The position numbers and the translations under genes are program-made. Shown in pieces: positions 10,201 through 20,291 of a DNA stretch of 64,000 bases. Below the pieces are notes generated by a model. It saw nothing but the letters and a program-made list of their open reading frames with translations, had not been told where the DNA came from and searched no databases. The stretch covers positions 21,777,001 to 21,841,000 of the forward strand of contig NC_088931.1 in NCBI RefSeq assembly GCF_038396675.1, read 5' to 3'. This DNA is from Hydra vulgaris (taxonomy: Eukaryota; Cnidaria; Hydrozoa; Anthoathecata; Hydridae). How positions within the stretch are numbered: position 1 is the stretch's first letter; each line of letters opens with the position of its first letter.

Positions 10201-10386
10201 TGTTTATTAAATAAAAGAGATCTTATTAGGAAAATGAATGTAATAAGATCATATTCACATGAAATTTACACAGAAGAGGTCAATAAAATAGCATTAAGCG
10301 CAGAAGACGATAAAAGAGTTATTTTAGAAGATGGAATACACACATAAGCATATGGGCACTACAAACTAAAAGTAAATAATTTATAA
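7226..10386 (+). pseudogene. Polinton protein-primed-type DNA polymerase B, frameshifted and missing the palm
   Basis: Fragments in several frames add up to one family B polymerase that would replicate the element. The N-terminal region (7226-7976, with a repeated YLLDEP.PDI motif) shifts frame at about 7590. Next come a QCFKWCIARAL segment, a Cys/His finger at 8427-8505, the ExoI motif YADFES at 8596, an endonuclease-VII-like CxxC/HCHITGKYRG insert at 8902-8995, ExoII HNLSGYDSHLF at 9040, ExoIII YNVSDVLLLADVF near 9505, and motif A YLDDNN at about 9804. Motif C (TDSL) follows only about 65 nt later, so the segment with motif B is deleted. The C-terminus continues out of frame to 10384-10386. 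Stops include TAA at 8404 and TGA near 9620. Confidence 0.85.
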
Positions 10387-10387
10387 G

Positions 10388-10470
10388 TCAAATAGGTCAA
10401 AGAGCCCAAAGGTCAATTAGGCAAAGAGGTCAATAAAGAGCCCAAATAGGTCAAAGAGCCCAAAAATATA
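10388..10470. repeat. Short degenerate direct repeats between polymerase and protease
   Basis: Copies of GTCAAAGAGCCCAAA and shorter GGTCAA variants alternate through 10388-10470, filling the spacer between the polymerase end and the protease start signal (AAATATCTATAAATAAAAATG). They look like slippage products; no function is evident. Confidence 0.7.
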
Positions 10471-10487
10471 AATATCTATAAATAAAA

Positions 10488-10919
10488 ATGAAAAATAACA
10501 ATTATAAACTTATCAATGTTGAAGGAATAATTCTACCTAATGAATCTTTAACAAATTTTCAATTGTTAGAAGCAGCAAAAAAACTAAAAATAAAAAATTT
10601 TTAAGGTGTATTTGTAAGAGATGAATTACCTAAAAATACACAAAGAAAAGAATGTGGAATATTAAATACAGGAGATTCAAGTAGACAGAGTTTTCATTGG
10701 ATTTGCTGGTACAAAGACGGTGAAAAAAAATTAAGTTTTGACTCTTATGTACAACCCCCACCTGTCGAAGCTGTTAATTATTTAAAAGACTCTGTTTATT
10801 ATAATAGTGATAGAGTTCAGTTTGGAAATACTTCATTCTGTGGACATTTGTGTCTCTATGTTTTAAAAAAACTAGATGAAGGATATGATTTTCAGAATAT
10901 TATTAATAATCTATGGTAA
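10488..10919 (+). pseudogene. Adenain-type cysteine protease of the Polinton, one in-frame stop
   Basis: 143 codons plus stop, with a TAA at codon 39 (10602-10604). It matches adenovirus/Polinton maturation proteases of the Ulp1-like fold, which cut capsid precursors. Visible active-site residues: His70 in SFHWICWY, acidic Asp85 in LSFDSY, Gln111 in RVQFGN for the oxyanion hole and Cys118 in SFCGHLCLYVL. CGILNTGDSSRQSFHW is typical of the Polinton branch. All catalytic residues remain, so only the single stop silences it. It starts about 100 nt after the polymerase and ends 13 nt before the fibre-like ORF. Confidence 0.78.
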
Positions 10920-10932
10920 TTCAATATATAAA

Positions 10933-12215
10933 ATGCCTGTTGATAAATTCGGGCGTACAAAAATTAATTCAGCTGCAAGTCGAGTGGTTCCAAATGGATT
11001 AACAGCATCTCAAGCTAATAGTTTGTTTATTAGAAGAGATGGGCAAAATAATGCAACTAGTGATATTGACATGAATACAAACAAATTAATGAATGTAGCA
11101 GAACCTACAAATCCAAATGATGCTGCTACAAAGTATTATGTTGACACAATAATACCTAATCCTAGCGATTTAGAAATAGTACCAAATTCAAGTTTAACAT
11201 GCATGGGAGTAAAATCCCAGACTCTTGAACCAAAAACAAGTACTGATGGAACAGCAATTTTGATTCAAAATAGTGGTCCTGGTATTCTCAGAAAACTATG
11301 GTTAGCATTTAAAGGAACTATTCCTAATGGAAGTGTATCAAGTAACGTATTTATTAGGATATATGCAGATAATACGCTTTGCATAGGAAGTATTGGAATA
11401 AATACTATAGGTTTAGCTTGTGATTTATTATTCGCTCCACTTGGTGGACCATTTTATACTAACTCTTTACAAGGTTGTAATATACATTCTAATATTGAAT
11501 TAGGAGGATACTTTACATTTGATTTACCATTTAGAACTAATTTAAAAATTGAATTAATAAAACTGGAAATCCACTTACATATTGGTTGCAACCTTTTATT
11601 ACAATAAGTTCAACACAACAAGCAAATATTATTTCATTAATACCCCCATTTATTTCAGATCTTAAACTATACTCATCAACATTTAGATATTTGGACACAA
11701 CTTATGGTAATGAATAAATATTATTGAATACTGCAGGTAATAGAAATTGTGTTTATTTAAAATATATTAGAATGCATATTATCGGTAAATCTGGAAGTTG
11801 GTGGGTATCAATAGTACGCATGTATGATGCAATCAATTCTCCTAAAAACAATAATTCAGTTATACAACCTTGGACACCCTATAACTATAGTACTTATACA
11901 ATATTTCCTGGATATGAAAGTAATAGCAGATGTATATACTGCTCATCGGGTTTAGTAGATTTTTATCTTTATTCGTGGAATGGCTTTCATATTACCTCAT
12001 TTGCTAATAGATCATCTCGACTATTGTATCAATCAAAACCAAAAATTGATTCTAGAACTACTATCTCTTTTTACAGAAATTTTGGTAAAAATGACTCCAT
12101 GCCTAGCGTTACTAATGGTAGAAGATTAGTAGTAACAATAATCTCTGGTGATGAACAAGTTGGGAAATCTGGAAGTTTTTCTGATTTAAAAGGAGTAATT
12201 TACTATTATGCTTGA
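10933..12215 (+). pseudogene. Fibre/spike-like virion protein with DUF2961-like domain
   Basis: The likely start is the ATG at 10933, directly after AATATATAAA; an upstream in-frame ATG overlaps the protease. Residues about 35-62 read DIDMNTNKLMNVAEPTNPND then AATKYYVDT, a motif I know from phage tail fibres, followed by a beta-rich domain (GPGILRKLWLAFKG, FIRIYADN, LGGPFYTN, DLPFRTNLKIEL) that resembles DUF2961. A frameshift near 11560 and a TAA near 11714 break it; a second beta-rich part (11724-12215: YLKYIRMHIIGKSGSWWVSI ... GVIYYYA) follows. An attachment fibre at the capsid vertex is a reasonable inference from position and composition. Confidence 0.6.
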
Positions 12216-12299
12216 GCTAGATTTCATTTATGCTTAGAACCTCAATGAGATTTCAATTATGAAATTATAGCTTGAAAAATTGATTTAAAATTAAAATAG

Positions 12300-12443
12300 C
12301 TCAGAGTTTGTAAGAGAGTTTGTAAGAGAGTTTGTAGCCATAATATATTAATATATTATGGTTGATATATTATTTTGGCTTAGTTGAAATGACTTAATAT
12401 ATTAATATATTATGGTTGATATATTATTTTGGCTCAGTTGAAA
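12300..12443. repeat. Tandem repeats at the Polinton/MULE junction
   Basis: A 12-bp unit (GAGAGTTTGTAA) is repeated about three times at 12304-12337. A 54-bp unit containing palindromic AATATATTAATATATT and GGTTGATATATTATTTTGGC is then present twice (12341-12388 and 12395-12443). The second copy runs into the MULE fragment, so this may mark the element boundary or an insertion scar. Confidence 0.75.
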
Positions 12444-12790
12444 GCAAGGTTTTGATTTAAAGAGCACCCTCTGCAAAATCGACTCATTACCTCAACATCT
12501 AAAACTTTTCCACTGTCCAATGAGAGTGCAGCAACCACACCATTTAATGAGGAAAATCCCCTACGCTGCCATGTCCCATCACACGATACACCAATATCAA
12601 AAATCTCATCTTCATTTTGACAATTTTGTTTTAAATTAGCTACAGCATAAGCCATTGTTTCCTGTACAACTTCCTCTGTAATGTTAGTTATTTTCAAAAC
12701 AAGTTTATCAAGTTTTTTGACGTCATTGGTTTTGGCATGTTCATGAGGGTTGTAAACTTTTGAATTCCAGAATATCCTATTCCAAGAGTT
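12434..12790 (-). pseudogene. MULE transposase fragment (Mutator-like domain)
   Basis: On the - strand the frame reads AYAVANLKQNCQNEDEIFDI, then GVSCDGTWQRRGFSSLNGVV and LSLDSGKVLDVEVMSRFCRG. This is the N-terminal catalytic part of a Mutator-like transposase domain; the D in DGTWQRR is the probable first acidic residue. Upstream coding resemblance continues weakly to about 12790 (VYNPHEHAKTNDVKKLDKLV). The rest of the protein is missing. It is a separate, diverged copy from the one at 14.7-15.9 kb, on the same strand. Confidence 0.65.
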
Positions 12791-13084
12791 CTCATTGTGT
12801 ATATTGTACGTGTGTTTATATCAAAGATTCCTTTTTAATTTAATAATTTAGAAGTATAAAAATTATTTTGATATTTACGTTTTGAACAAAAAATTGAAAG
12901 TTCACATGCAAGTCCTCGCTTTTTGCTAATGTTTTCAGTTATTGCTAAAGTTGTTTAAAAGCAAGTGGGACAACTTAAAACCTTAAAACAGCATCTGACA
13001 AAATAGAACAGTCAATTATTCTATTACCTATCACATCTTTGTTTTGGACGTAAGCATTCTTTTGTGGTGTATTCAAAAACATCA

Positions 13085-13365
13085 ATGACAAACATTTTTA
13101 TAAATTCCTTATTTTCGACATCGTTGACTTTTACCCTTCTATAAATGAAAAGCTACTTACTGACTCTATAAACTTTGCAGAACAATACGTTTCCATTGAT
13201 GCTGATCATAAATCTTTAATTCTCCACGCGCGTAAGTCTTTATTATTTACCAATGATCAAGTTTGGATTAAGAAATCGAGTGGTTTGTTTGATGTTACCA
13301 TGGGTGCATTTGATGGAGCGGAAGTGTGTGAGTTAGTTGGTATTTTTCAAAATAGTTCAAAATAG
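13085..13365 (+). pseudogene. Reverse-transcriptase fragment, Penelope-like type
   Basis: A + strand frame reads FLIFDIVDFYPSINEKLLTD, then HARKSLLFTNDQVWIKKSSG and LFDVTMGAFDGAEVCELVG before a stop. FDI.DFYPSI is the first-aspartate RT motif and the FDVTMG.DGAE segment is typical of the hydrozoan Penelope-like RT family also seen at 37 kb. Only about 90 residues are left; both ends are cut. Confidence 0.6.
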
Positions 13366-14734
13366 GTTGAAGCTTGCGAAAAGAAGAAGTCGATGTTTCA
13401 AAGATGTCTGTTTGTTTATTAACAAAATATTCAATATTATCATTTAAAGGGTGATTTAAATTATTTAAAATTTCACTGCCACGTAACATCTTTCCATTAA
13501 AAATCTTTTTTCTTTTTACTGCTCGTTTTGTTCTTGCTTTAAATCTACTTTTACCATGTTTAAAAACTTTTAAAAAATTTATTTCTGTTGCGATAAAAGT
13601 TGAGCTAAAACTAACTTAAGAACTAATTTTTCTTACTAATAGTTTCATAAATCTAACAAGAAGCTCTTTAAATCTAACAAGAAACCAAATAAGATTTTTA
13701 GTTGCGAATTTTATCTAAATTTTCATTGCATAAGAAGTCATTTATTGAGGTGTACTACTAAGTGTAAATTTATATCTTTTGAAAAACGACATTGTTACTA
13801 CTTGAAAAATGCAAAATTTTTAATACTTAGAGGAATTTTCAGACATAGCCACTACGATTTTTGAAACCCTCATATATTAATGTATCTAAAACAGTTAAAA
13901 AAAAATTTTAAATTTTGTAAATTTTTTTGGGGGTGTATCTCCCTTAAGGGGGAACCCTCTCTAATTTTAAAATCAATTTTTAGCATATATAAAAAAATAA
14001 GAAAAAAGTACAAAATATAAAATAAAATGGTAACCTGTTGTTATGGAAACCATAAAAAATTATCAAAAAACAGCAAAAACAGGTTTCACTCCGGCCAATA
14101 TTGTGGGCAGGGAACAAAATTTTTATATGGTGTTTATATAGAGTAGAAGAGTGTTTTAAGTTGAACAGAATTTTTTTTACAAATATAAAATCAGGTATTT
14201 TGAAGTCAAAGTCCAATATTCAATAATATGGTACTAAAACAGCATAAACAGCAGGTGTAAAAAAAAAAAAAAACTATTCAACTTAAAACACTCAGTTAAT
14301 AAACACCCAGTTAATAAACAACCCAGTTAATAAACAAAACTTAAAACATCCAGTTAATAAACAACCACTGAAAATTTTAGAAACGGCTCTTGAATGGTTG
14401 GCGAGCAATGTTGGCCGGCGTCTTAAATACTTCATACTGAAAAAAAAACAAATTAACATTTTTTTTATTTAATAACACCAAAAAAGTATTAAAAAGCAAT
14501 CATTAACTTCATTAAATCTAAAAAATAGTATTTAAAATCCTCCTGGTTCATATGTTATACCCTCTTTTTCCAAATTATTGTCATTTTTTAAAATTTTTTA
14601 TGCTCTATTTAACTGTCGCCTCAACTTATTCTTTACATTCATTCTATAATTAGATTGTTTTATTCTTTTGTTGTTTATTTTATTGGAACCTTTAACCATG
14701 AAAGCACCTGGTAACATATTTCATTATTCAAAAA
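13366..14734. other. AT-rich non-coding stretch with small repeats
   Basis: I see no supported gene here. An inverted repeat pairs GTGTTTTAAGTTGAA (about 14151-14165) with TTCAACTTAAAACAC (about 14277-14291). A short tandem array of CAGTTAATAAACA units fills 14293-14365. The open - strand frame at 13295-13489 has no feature I recognise. Confidence 0.6.
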
Positions 14735-15860
14735 CTAACATGAAGCTTTCATACCAATATTAAAATTTGCTACCGCATCGTACACACCAAATTTCAAATT
14801 ATCGAGTGACACATACTTGGTCTTCGGTAATCGGTCCCAAATCATACTGTTGAACAATTCATTACCGTTTTGAGTTTTCCCATGTAAACATTTTTTTAGT
14901 TCTGAATCTTTGCTAAGATCCTCAAAAATAGGTCTAATTCTAAAAATTATGTTCATTGGAAGACCTGGACCTGGTTTGTAAATGTTGGTTTTATTTGCTT
15001 TATCAAAGTTGAACTTGCACCAACTATTGATGCCGGTAGGACAGTGAGGAAAATGCAAGTTGTTTGTTTTAGAAGATGCAAAATGAAATAATGTAGCCAA
15101 TACGCTTGCCTTCATTCCTGCTAAGTTTCCAGCATTTTGCCTTACAGCAACGCCGAAGAAATTTTGCAGACGATTGATTACTGCATCTGTTAGACAACCA
15201 CGCCCACCGAGACCTTTTTCTCTTTTCTTTAAATTTCGTAGTCGTGTACCAACACATTTTTGATAGTGTTCCACACATTCTAACTTATTAACTTGAATGC
15301 CAGGGTAAGTATCTATGACATTATTAAAACTTTAACTGCCCCAGTCTCCTAAAAAATTCACATATCGCAGTTTGCCAGTAGATCTTAAAAATACATGTTT
15401 TGCACCAGTGGTCTCCATACCGCTTGCAGGTCCTTTGTAATCATTTTTACAAATGTGAGAGTTCCTCCATTAGACATAGGCTGTAGGGTTTGTTTTTAAA
15501 AGATCTTTCTTTAAAAAGCAACCTTTGCAGAACCTGCACATTGGTTCGACATCCAAAACCTTTCCAGTGTCCATTGATAACGCAGAAAAGATACCGTTTA
15601 ATAATGAAAAGCTTCTTCTCTGCCAAGTACCATCACACCACACACCAATATCAAAAACTTCATCATTAGCAGCATGTTTACGCAATTCTGCTACTGCATC
15701 AAACATGGTATCTTCAGCAACTTTTTGTGTGACAGCATCAATTGGCTTTACCTTCTTCACAGATGCAGATGTAGAAAATAAATTTAATTCAGATTCGTTA
15801 TTTACAGAGTTATTATTACACCTGCGGCATGGTAAGAGCAAGACGTGTTTATCAAAAAAA
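14735..15860 (-). pseudogene. MULE transposase, central and C-terminal parts
   Basis: Read on the - strand from about 15860. First come a basic/serine linker (SASVKKVKPIDAVTQKVA), HAANDEVFDIGVWCDGTWQR (first catalytic Asp), DTGKVLDVEPMCRFCKGC, then out of frame a CKNDYKGPASGMETTGAKH segment and FLGDWGS where intact relatives have a second acidic residue. In the last ORF (15274-14735) follow LECVEHYQKCVGTRLRNL, GGRGCLTDAVINRLQNFF, HCPTGINSWCKFNFDK and a stop. The C-terminal ORF is open for about 180 codons; the middle is broken by shifts. The N-terminus is cut where LINE ORF1 begins; a candidate remainder lies at 24269-24433. Confidence 0.72.
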
Positions 15861-15868
15861 TTTACTAT

Positions 15869-16239
15869 ATGGAAGTTACAATGATAAATATTGAAAAACT
15901 TATAACCACAAAACTGGAAGAACAAAAAAAAAGTATTCTTAGTGAAACTATCAACCTTTTAAATAAACAGGAAAAGATATTTAGCGATATCATAAGTGCT
16001 AATCTAAAAATAATAACAGATCGGCTCGACAAACTTGAAAACGAGTTCAATAAAAGCAAATTGAAGGTTATAATAATTGAAAAAGACATTAATGAAATAA
16101 AGAAAAGTATCAACTTTCAGGAAGAAAACTACTTAAAAAAAATTTCGGAAACTAACAGTTTGATGGCCATGGAAATTAACAATTAAAAAAAAAAAATATC
16201 GACCTTGAAAATCGTTCACGCCGTAATAATCTAAGGATT
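15869..16239 (+). pseudogene. LINE ORF1, N-terminal coiled-coil part
   Basis: The ATG at 15869 (or 15881) opens a lysine/glutamate-rich coiled coil (KLEEQKKSILSETINLLNKQ, IITDRLDKLENEFNKSK) ending at a TAA in an A-run at 16184-16186. A shifted frame continues with DLENRSRRNNLRI, the hallmark junction before the RRM-like domain of L1-type ORF1 nucleic-acid chaperones. The protein then breaks at 16240, where foreign sequence begins, and resumes at 17448. It belongs to the same element as ORF2 at 20292. Confidence 0.62.
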
Positions 16240-16240
16240 G

Positions 16241-17224
16241 CCAAGATTGCGCCAAGAGTTATTACCAAGAGTAATTTTATTTTTTAAATTTGTATCTACG
16301 TAAAATTATATTTCTTTTAACATTGAAAAAAAGTGGCTTTACGTATTAGTTTTCTTAATAAAACTTGATACATTTTTTCATATATTTCTTTAGTTTCTTT
16401 TCATATATTTCTTTAGTTTTATTTCATATATTTTGTAGGATTTTTTATTTACGATTTTATTTTTTAGTTATGCTGTTATGCAGTCTTATAGTAATGATTT
16501 TTAGTTTTTTCGCGTATAAAGTTTTACTTATTATTTTTTGTTAATAATTTATTGTTTTATTTTTTAGTTTAGTTTTATTTTTTAGTAGTTTAGAAGTTTA
16601 TTTTTATTTTTTATTTTATTAATTATCTTTAAATACAGTTCTATATTATTTGTTTTTATTTTCATTTTAGTCATTTATTATATATGTTTTAACATACGCG
16701 TATTATCATTATATTGTTTTTCTTTTTTTTTATTATTTTTAATTTTATTTTGTGGTTTTTTTGTTGTTGTTTTTTAATATTTTTTTGCCAAAAGTATATA
16801 AGGTAATTTTTTGTTTTGTTTGTAATGTTTGTTGTAACTTTTATTTTGATTTTCTCAGTGTTTTTCTGTTTATATTTTATTTATTTATTTAGTCTTACTA
16901 TTTGCAATATATTTTGGTTATTATATTATAAGAACTATGATTAATACATTTACTAAATCCTTATAAATTTTTTTAGTAATAGTCGTTTTTATGTCATCGT
17001 TAGTTGTTACGTTTTGTCAGTTTATTACTGTTTGTAACTGTAACATTGTATGTATAGACGATTGATGTATGGAAAGTTATACCGATTTATTTAAATTATT
17101 ATAATTACTATATTATTATTATTACCATTGTTTAAATAACATGTTATTATTATTATTAATAATAATAATAACAATAATATAATATAATAATATAATAGCA
17201 ATAGCAATAACAATAATAATAATA

Positions 17225-17288
<64 letters not shown>

Positions 17289-17447
17289 GTTATTGCTATT
17301 GTTATTATAAATATTATTTTTATTATTATTACCATTACTATTTTAATCATCGTCATTAGGTGTTTACTTTATATTAGTAGTTTATAGTATTTGTTAACAA
17401 CCTTGAAATCTAATACCAAATATTTCAGAAATATATTGATTGATTGA
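16241..17447 (+). mobile_element. T-rich LINE 3' tail inserted inside ORF1, ending in (ATTG)n
   Basis: 1.2 kb of non-coding, T-rich sequence separates two halves of one ORF1. The left half stops after CTAAGGATTG (16240) and the right half resumes with TGTTTAACTGAGCTGCCC. The insert ends in three to four ATTG units (17436-17451), the type of microsatellite end used by CR1/L2-group LINEs, so it is probably a 5'-truncated LINE that landed in ORF1. It contains a long TTA repeat (17226-17298), flanked by an inverted ATAACAATA-rich arm that makes 17195-17310 a potential hairpin. Confidence 0.55.
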
Positions 17448-17814
17448 TTGTTTAACTGAGCTGCCCTTGGAATCTTGGAATGACTGTTCAAAGAAAGTTA
17501 AAGATCTATTTAGAAACAAACTGGGAATCTCTGAAGACGTAATCATTGAAAGAGCTCACCGCATTGGGAAAACTAATGAAGATAAATCTCCAAGAACTAT
17601 AATTATTAAACTACTAGACTTTCAAAACAAAAGTAAAATCTTAACGCTATCAAAAAAACTCAAAGGAACCGGAATATTCATTAATGAAGACTATGCGAAC
17701 GAAACGATGGAAATAAGAAAAAAGCTTTGGGAAGATGTAAAAAGGTTTCGAAAGGAAGGTAAATTTGCTATTATCAAATATGATAAAATATTCGTCAGAG
17801 ATTTTCGTAAATAA
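17448..17814 (+). pseudogene. LINE ORF1, C-terminal chaperone domain
   Basis: Continuation of the ORF1 protein: LPLESWNDCSKKVKDLFRNK, LGISEDVIIERAHRIGK, PRTIIIKLLDFQNKSKIL, GIFINEDYANETMEIRKKLW, and a TAA at 17812. This is the conserved RNA-binding C-terminal region of L1/CR1-type ORF1 proteins (HRIGK and the R.II.KL.DF pattern). This part has no internal stop. The Penelope-like element begins 95 nt downstream. Confidence 0.72.
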
Positions 17815-18054
17815 TTTTAATTTTTAACTAAGTCGAGATATGTGAAATAGTTCTGTACATTTTTTATTATGCTAGCACGTTTTAATTTATTGCACTTTAC
17901 ACAATGACTAATTTAATTAAGTTGAAACATCTGGTATAGTATGTAAACTTATCCTCTTTCTTATAATAAATTACAATATTTCTAGGAGTTATATATACCC
18001 TCGTTATTCAAGTAATATAAAAAACCGTTAAGAAAACAAACAAATAATAAAACT

Positions 18055-18410
18055 TCAATGTAATGTGTTCTTGCGTCTTAAAAAAGAAAAATAAGGTTTC
18101 CAAAACGACGATGTGAGGTAATCACCGTCGTCTTCATTCAAACCGCCTTCACCCGGAAAACACTGGTGAAACTGTATTTCCAAGGACTCTCTCACTTTTC
18201 TCTTAAAATAGTCTTCTACTTTAACAGTGTTGTTATTATTCCAGCCAAAGGCACCATGGCAATTTCTGGAATGCCCCGCTACGGCTGAATTTTTCCATTT
18301 TCCCTCAAAAGTATGTTTTTGATGTTGGCAAATGCGAGTTGAAACCTTGAGTTTTGTTTCACCTACATAGAGCTTTCCACACGAACACTCCAGTTTAAAG
18401 ACTCCTGGGT
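18055..18410 (-). pseudogene. GIY-YIG endonuclease domain, inverted 5' arm copy
   Basis: On the - strand an uninterrupted frame gives PGVFKLECSCGKLYVGETK (GIY and YIG elements), STRICQHQKHTFEGKW (catalytic Arg and the Glu region), AGHSRNCHGAFGWNNNNTVK, and a C-terminal tail ending SFLRRKNTLH and a TGA at 18055-18057. It is the 3' end of the Penelope-like protein copied inversely at the 5' side. It keeps the frame that the right-arm copy has lost. It has no start of its own. Confidence 0.72.
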
Positions 18411-18504
18411 AAGAGTTGTTGGGGAGTCGAGGCTTGTTTTTTTGAGTTATTAATTGTTGAAGGTTTTTTGGTGATTTAAAAAAAATTTAAAAAAATTTAA
18501 TATT

Positions 18505-19266
18505 TATCGTGACGCCACTCCTCCACGATTATATGGTGTCATCAAAGCACACAAACCAACTAATAACTACCCAATGCGAATTATAGTAAGCACAATAGGA
18601 TCACCTACATATAAATTATCAAGCTATTTAGTAAATCTCATCCAACCTACCTCCAATCTTAACAAAACAAAACTTCTAAATTCAAAACAGTTTGTTGAAT
18701 GTGCTCAATCATGGTATATCGATCCTGGTGAATTTCAAGTTTCCTTCGATATTGTTAATCTTTACCCTTCAATACCAGTTAAAGAATCAATCGATATTTT
18801 ATTAGAACGACTCCGTAACAGTCCTGTCTTTAAATCAAAATTATCTTTTTCAGAAATAAAAATACTTTTAGATTTGTGTTTGTCAAATTGTTATTTTTTA
18901 CATGAAAGCAACACTCACACATTGGAAGATGCTGGTCCTATAGGTTTATCATTAATGGTAGTAATGGCAGAGAGTTTTCTACAACATTATGAAGAAAAAG
19001 CGTTACTACAGGCACAATATCTTACACCACCAATATGTGTAAAATCATTTAAAAGGTATGTAGATGATATCCATTCCCGTTATATAAATGAGGCAGAAAC
19101 AGAACGTTTTCTTGACTTAAATAATCAACACACAAATATCAAATATACGATTGAAAAAGAAAGTGATTCACACACAATAAATTTTCTCGATCTCTCAATA
19201 ACAAATAACAAATCCGGAACATATCTTTTTAATATCTATCGCAAAGATGCAATAACTAATGTGTAA
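18505..19266 (+). CDS. Penelope-like reverse transcriptase (partial)
   Basis: The open frame begins within the spacer with PPRLYGVIKAHKPTNNYPMR (the RT N-terminal block typical of the group), then FQVSFDIVNLYPSIPVKESI (first catalytic Asp), EDAGPIGLSLMVVMAESFL, FKRYVDDIHSRY (YVDD catalytic pair) and TINFLDLSITNN before a stop at 19264. It would copy element RNA at a nicked target. The N-terminus is missing, and the link to the GIY-YIG domain at 19660 is out of frame with many stops between 19270 and 19640. Confidence 0.78.
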   Translation, partial: YRDATPPRLYGVIKAHKPTNNYPMRIIVSTIGSPTYKLSSYLVNLIQPTSNLNKTKLLNSKQFVECAQSWYIDPGEFQVSFDIVNLYPSIPVKESIDILLERLRNSPVFKSKLSFSEIKILLDLCLSNCYFLHESNTHTLEDAGPIGLSLMVVMAESFLQHYEEKALLQAQYLTPPICVKSFKRYVDDIHSRYINEAETERFLDLNNQHTNIKYTIEKESDSHTINFLDLSITNNKSGTYLFNIYRKDAITNV

Positions 19267-19655
19267 ATAAAGCCGCATTCTTGTCACGATCCAAAAATAA
19301 TTTATGGTGTATTTAAAGGTTTTATCCAAAGAGCTTTTGCATTATGCAGTAAAGAACACATAAATCATGACTTAAAGTATCTAACAGAAAGGTTTACAGA
19401 AAGTGGTTATAATAAAAAAAATACTTCAAAACATTGTCAAAAAAATAAAAAACAATGAGCAAAATAATCAAAATAGTCAAGGAAACAACAACAATAACAT
19501 TAAAAAACTAGAACCAAACTATATTTTTCTACCATGGGTACCAAAATTAAGTAATCAATTAAAACAGATATTTAAAAGTGTAGGCTATACTACAGTTTTT
19601 AAATCACCAAAAAACCTTTAACAATTAATAACTCAAAAAAACAAGCCTTGACTTC

Positions 19656-20110
19656 CCAACAACCCAGGAGTCTACAAACTGGAGTGTTCGTGTGGAAAGC
19701 TCTATGTAGGTGAAACAAAACTCGAGGTTTCAACTCGCATTTGCCAACATCAAAAACATACTTTTGAGGGAAAATGGAAAAATTCAGCCGTAGCGGGGCA
19801 TTCCAGAAATTGCCATGGTGCCTTTGGCTGGAATAATAACAACACTGTTATTCGAAACTTTAAAAAACCGTTTTTTAAAGCTTCGAATATCAGTGTTGTT
19901 ATTATTCCAATAATAACAATAAAATAAAATAATTCTAATAAAAGTAGAAGACTATTTTAAGAGAAAAGTGAGAGAGTCCTTGGAAATACAGTTTCACCAG
20001 TGTTTTCCGGGTGAAGGCGGTTTGAATGAAGACGACGGTGATTACCTCACATCGTCGTTTTGGAAACCTTATTTTTCTTTTTTAAGACGCAAGAACACAT
20101 TACATTGAAG
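19656..20110 (+). pseudogene. GIY-YIG endonuclease domain, right-arm copy with insertion
   Basis: This frame reads PGVYKLECSCGKLYVGETK, STRICQHQKHTFEGKW and GHSRNCHGAFGWNN in the correct orientation after the RT. At about 19851 an extra 85 bp interrupts it; the remainder of the tail resumes after 19940 in the arm sequence. The inserted part makes a long hairpin (19830-19908). This domain nicks the target DNA in Penelope-like elements. Confidence 0.7.
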
Positions 20111-20291
20111 TTTTATTATTTGTTTGTTTTCTTAACGGTTTTTTATATTACTTGAATAACGAGGGTATATATAACTCCTAGAAATATTGTAGTTTATTAT
20201 GAGAAAGAGGATAAGTTTACATACTATACCAGATGTTTCAACTTAATTAAATTTTATAAAAGCTTATCTAAGATGTTAACTTTTAAAAACG

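Larger units (their letters stand above)
17910..20253 (+). mobile_element. Penelope-like retroelement with about 0.6-kb inverted arms
   Basis: The segment begins and ends with the same sequence in opposite orientation (AATTTAATTAAGTTGAAACA at 17910 and its complement ending at 20253). The left arm spans 17910-18485 and the right arm 19596-20253, both with the GIY-YIG end of the element; the right arm carries about 85 extra bases. The RT gene lies between. Inverted or tandem copies of the 3' end at the 5' side are a known trait of Penelope-like elements. It sits between ORF1 and ORF2 of the host LINE, separating parts that would otherwise lie about 130 bp apart. Confidence 0.8.

Noticed and set aside
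1-12215. Alternative genetic code (TGA read as Trp) for the Polinton
   Set aside because: Some TGA stops are at Trp sites, but TAA stops, frameshifts and a large polymerase deletion are equally present, and other TGAs are not at Trp sites; decay is enough.
13295-13489. - strand ORF MLRGSEILNNLNHPLND
   Set aside because: It overlaps the end of the Penelope-like RT fragment in antisense and shows no domain I recognise.
17156-17356. - strand ORF made of Ile/Tyr runs
   Set aside because: Translation of the TTA/TAA microsatellite.
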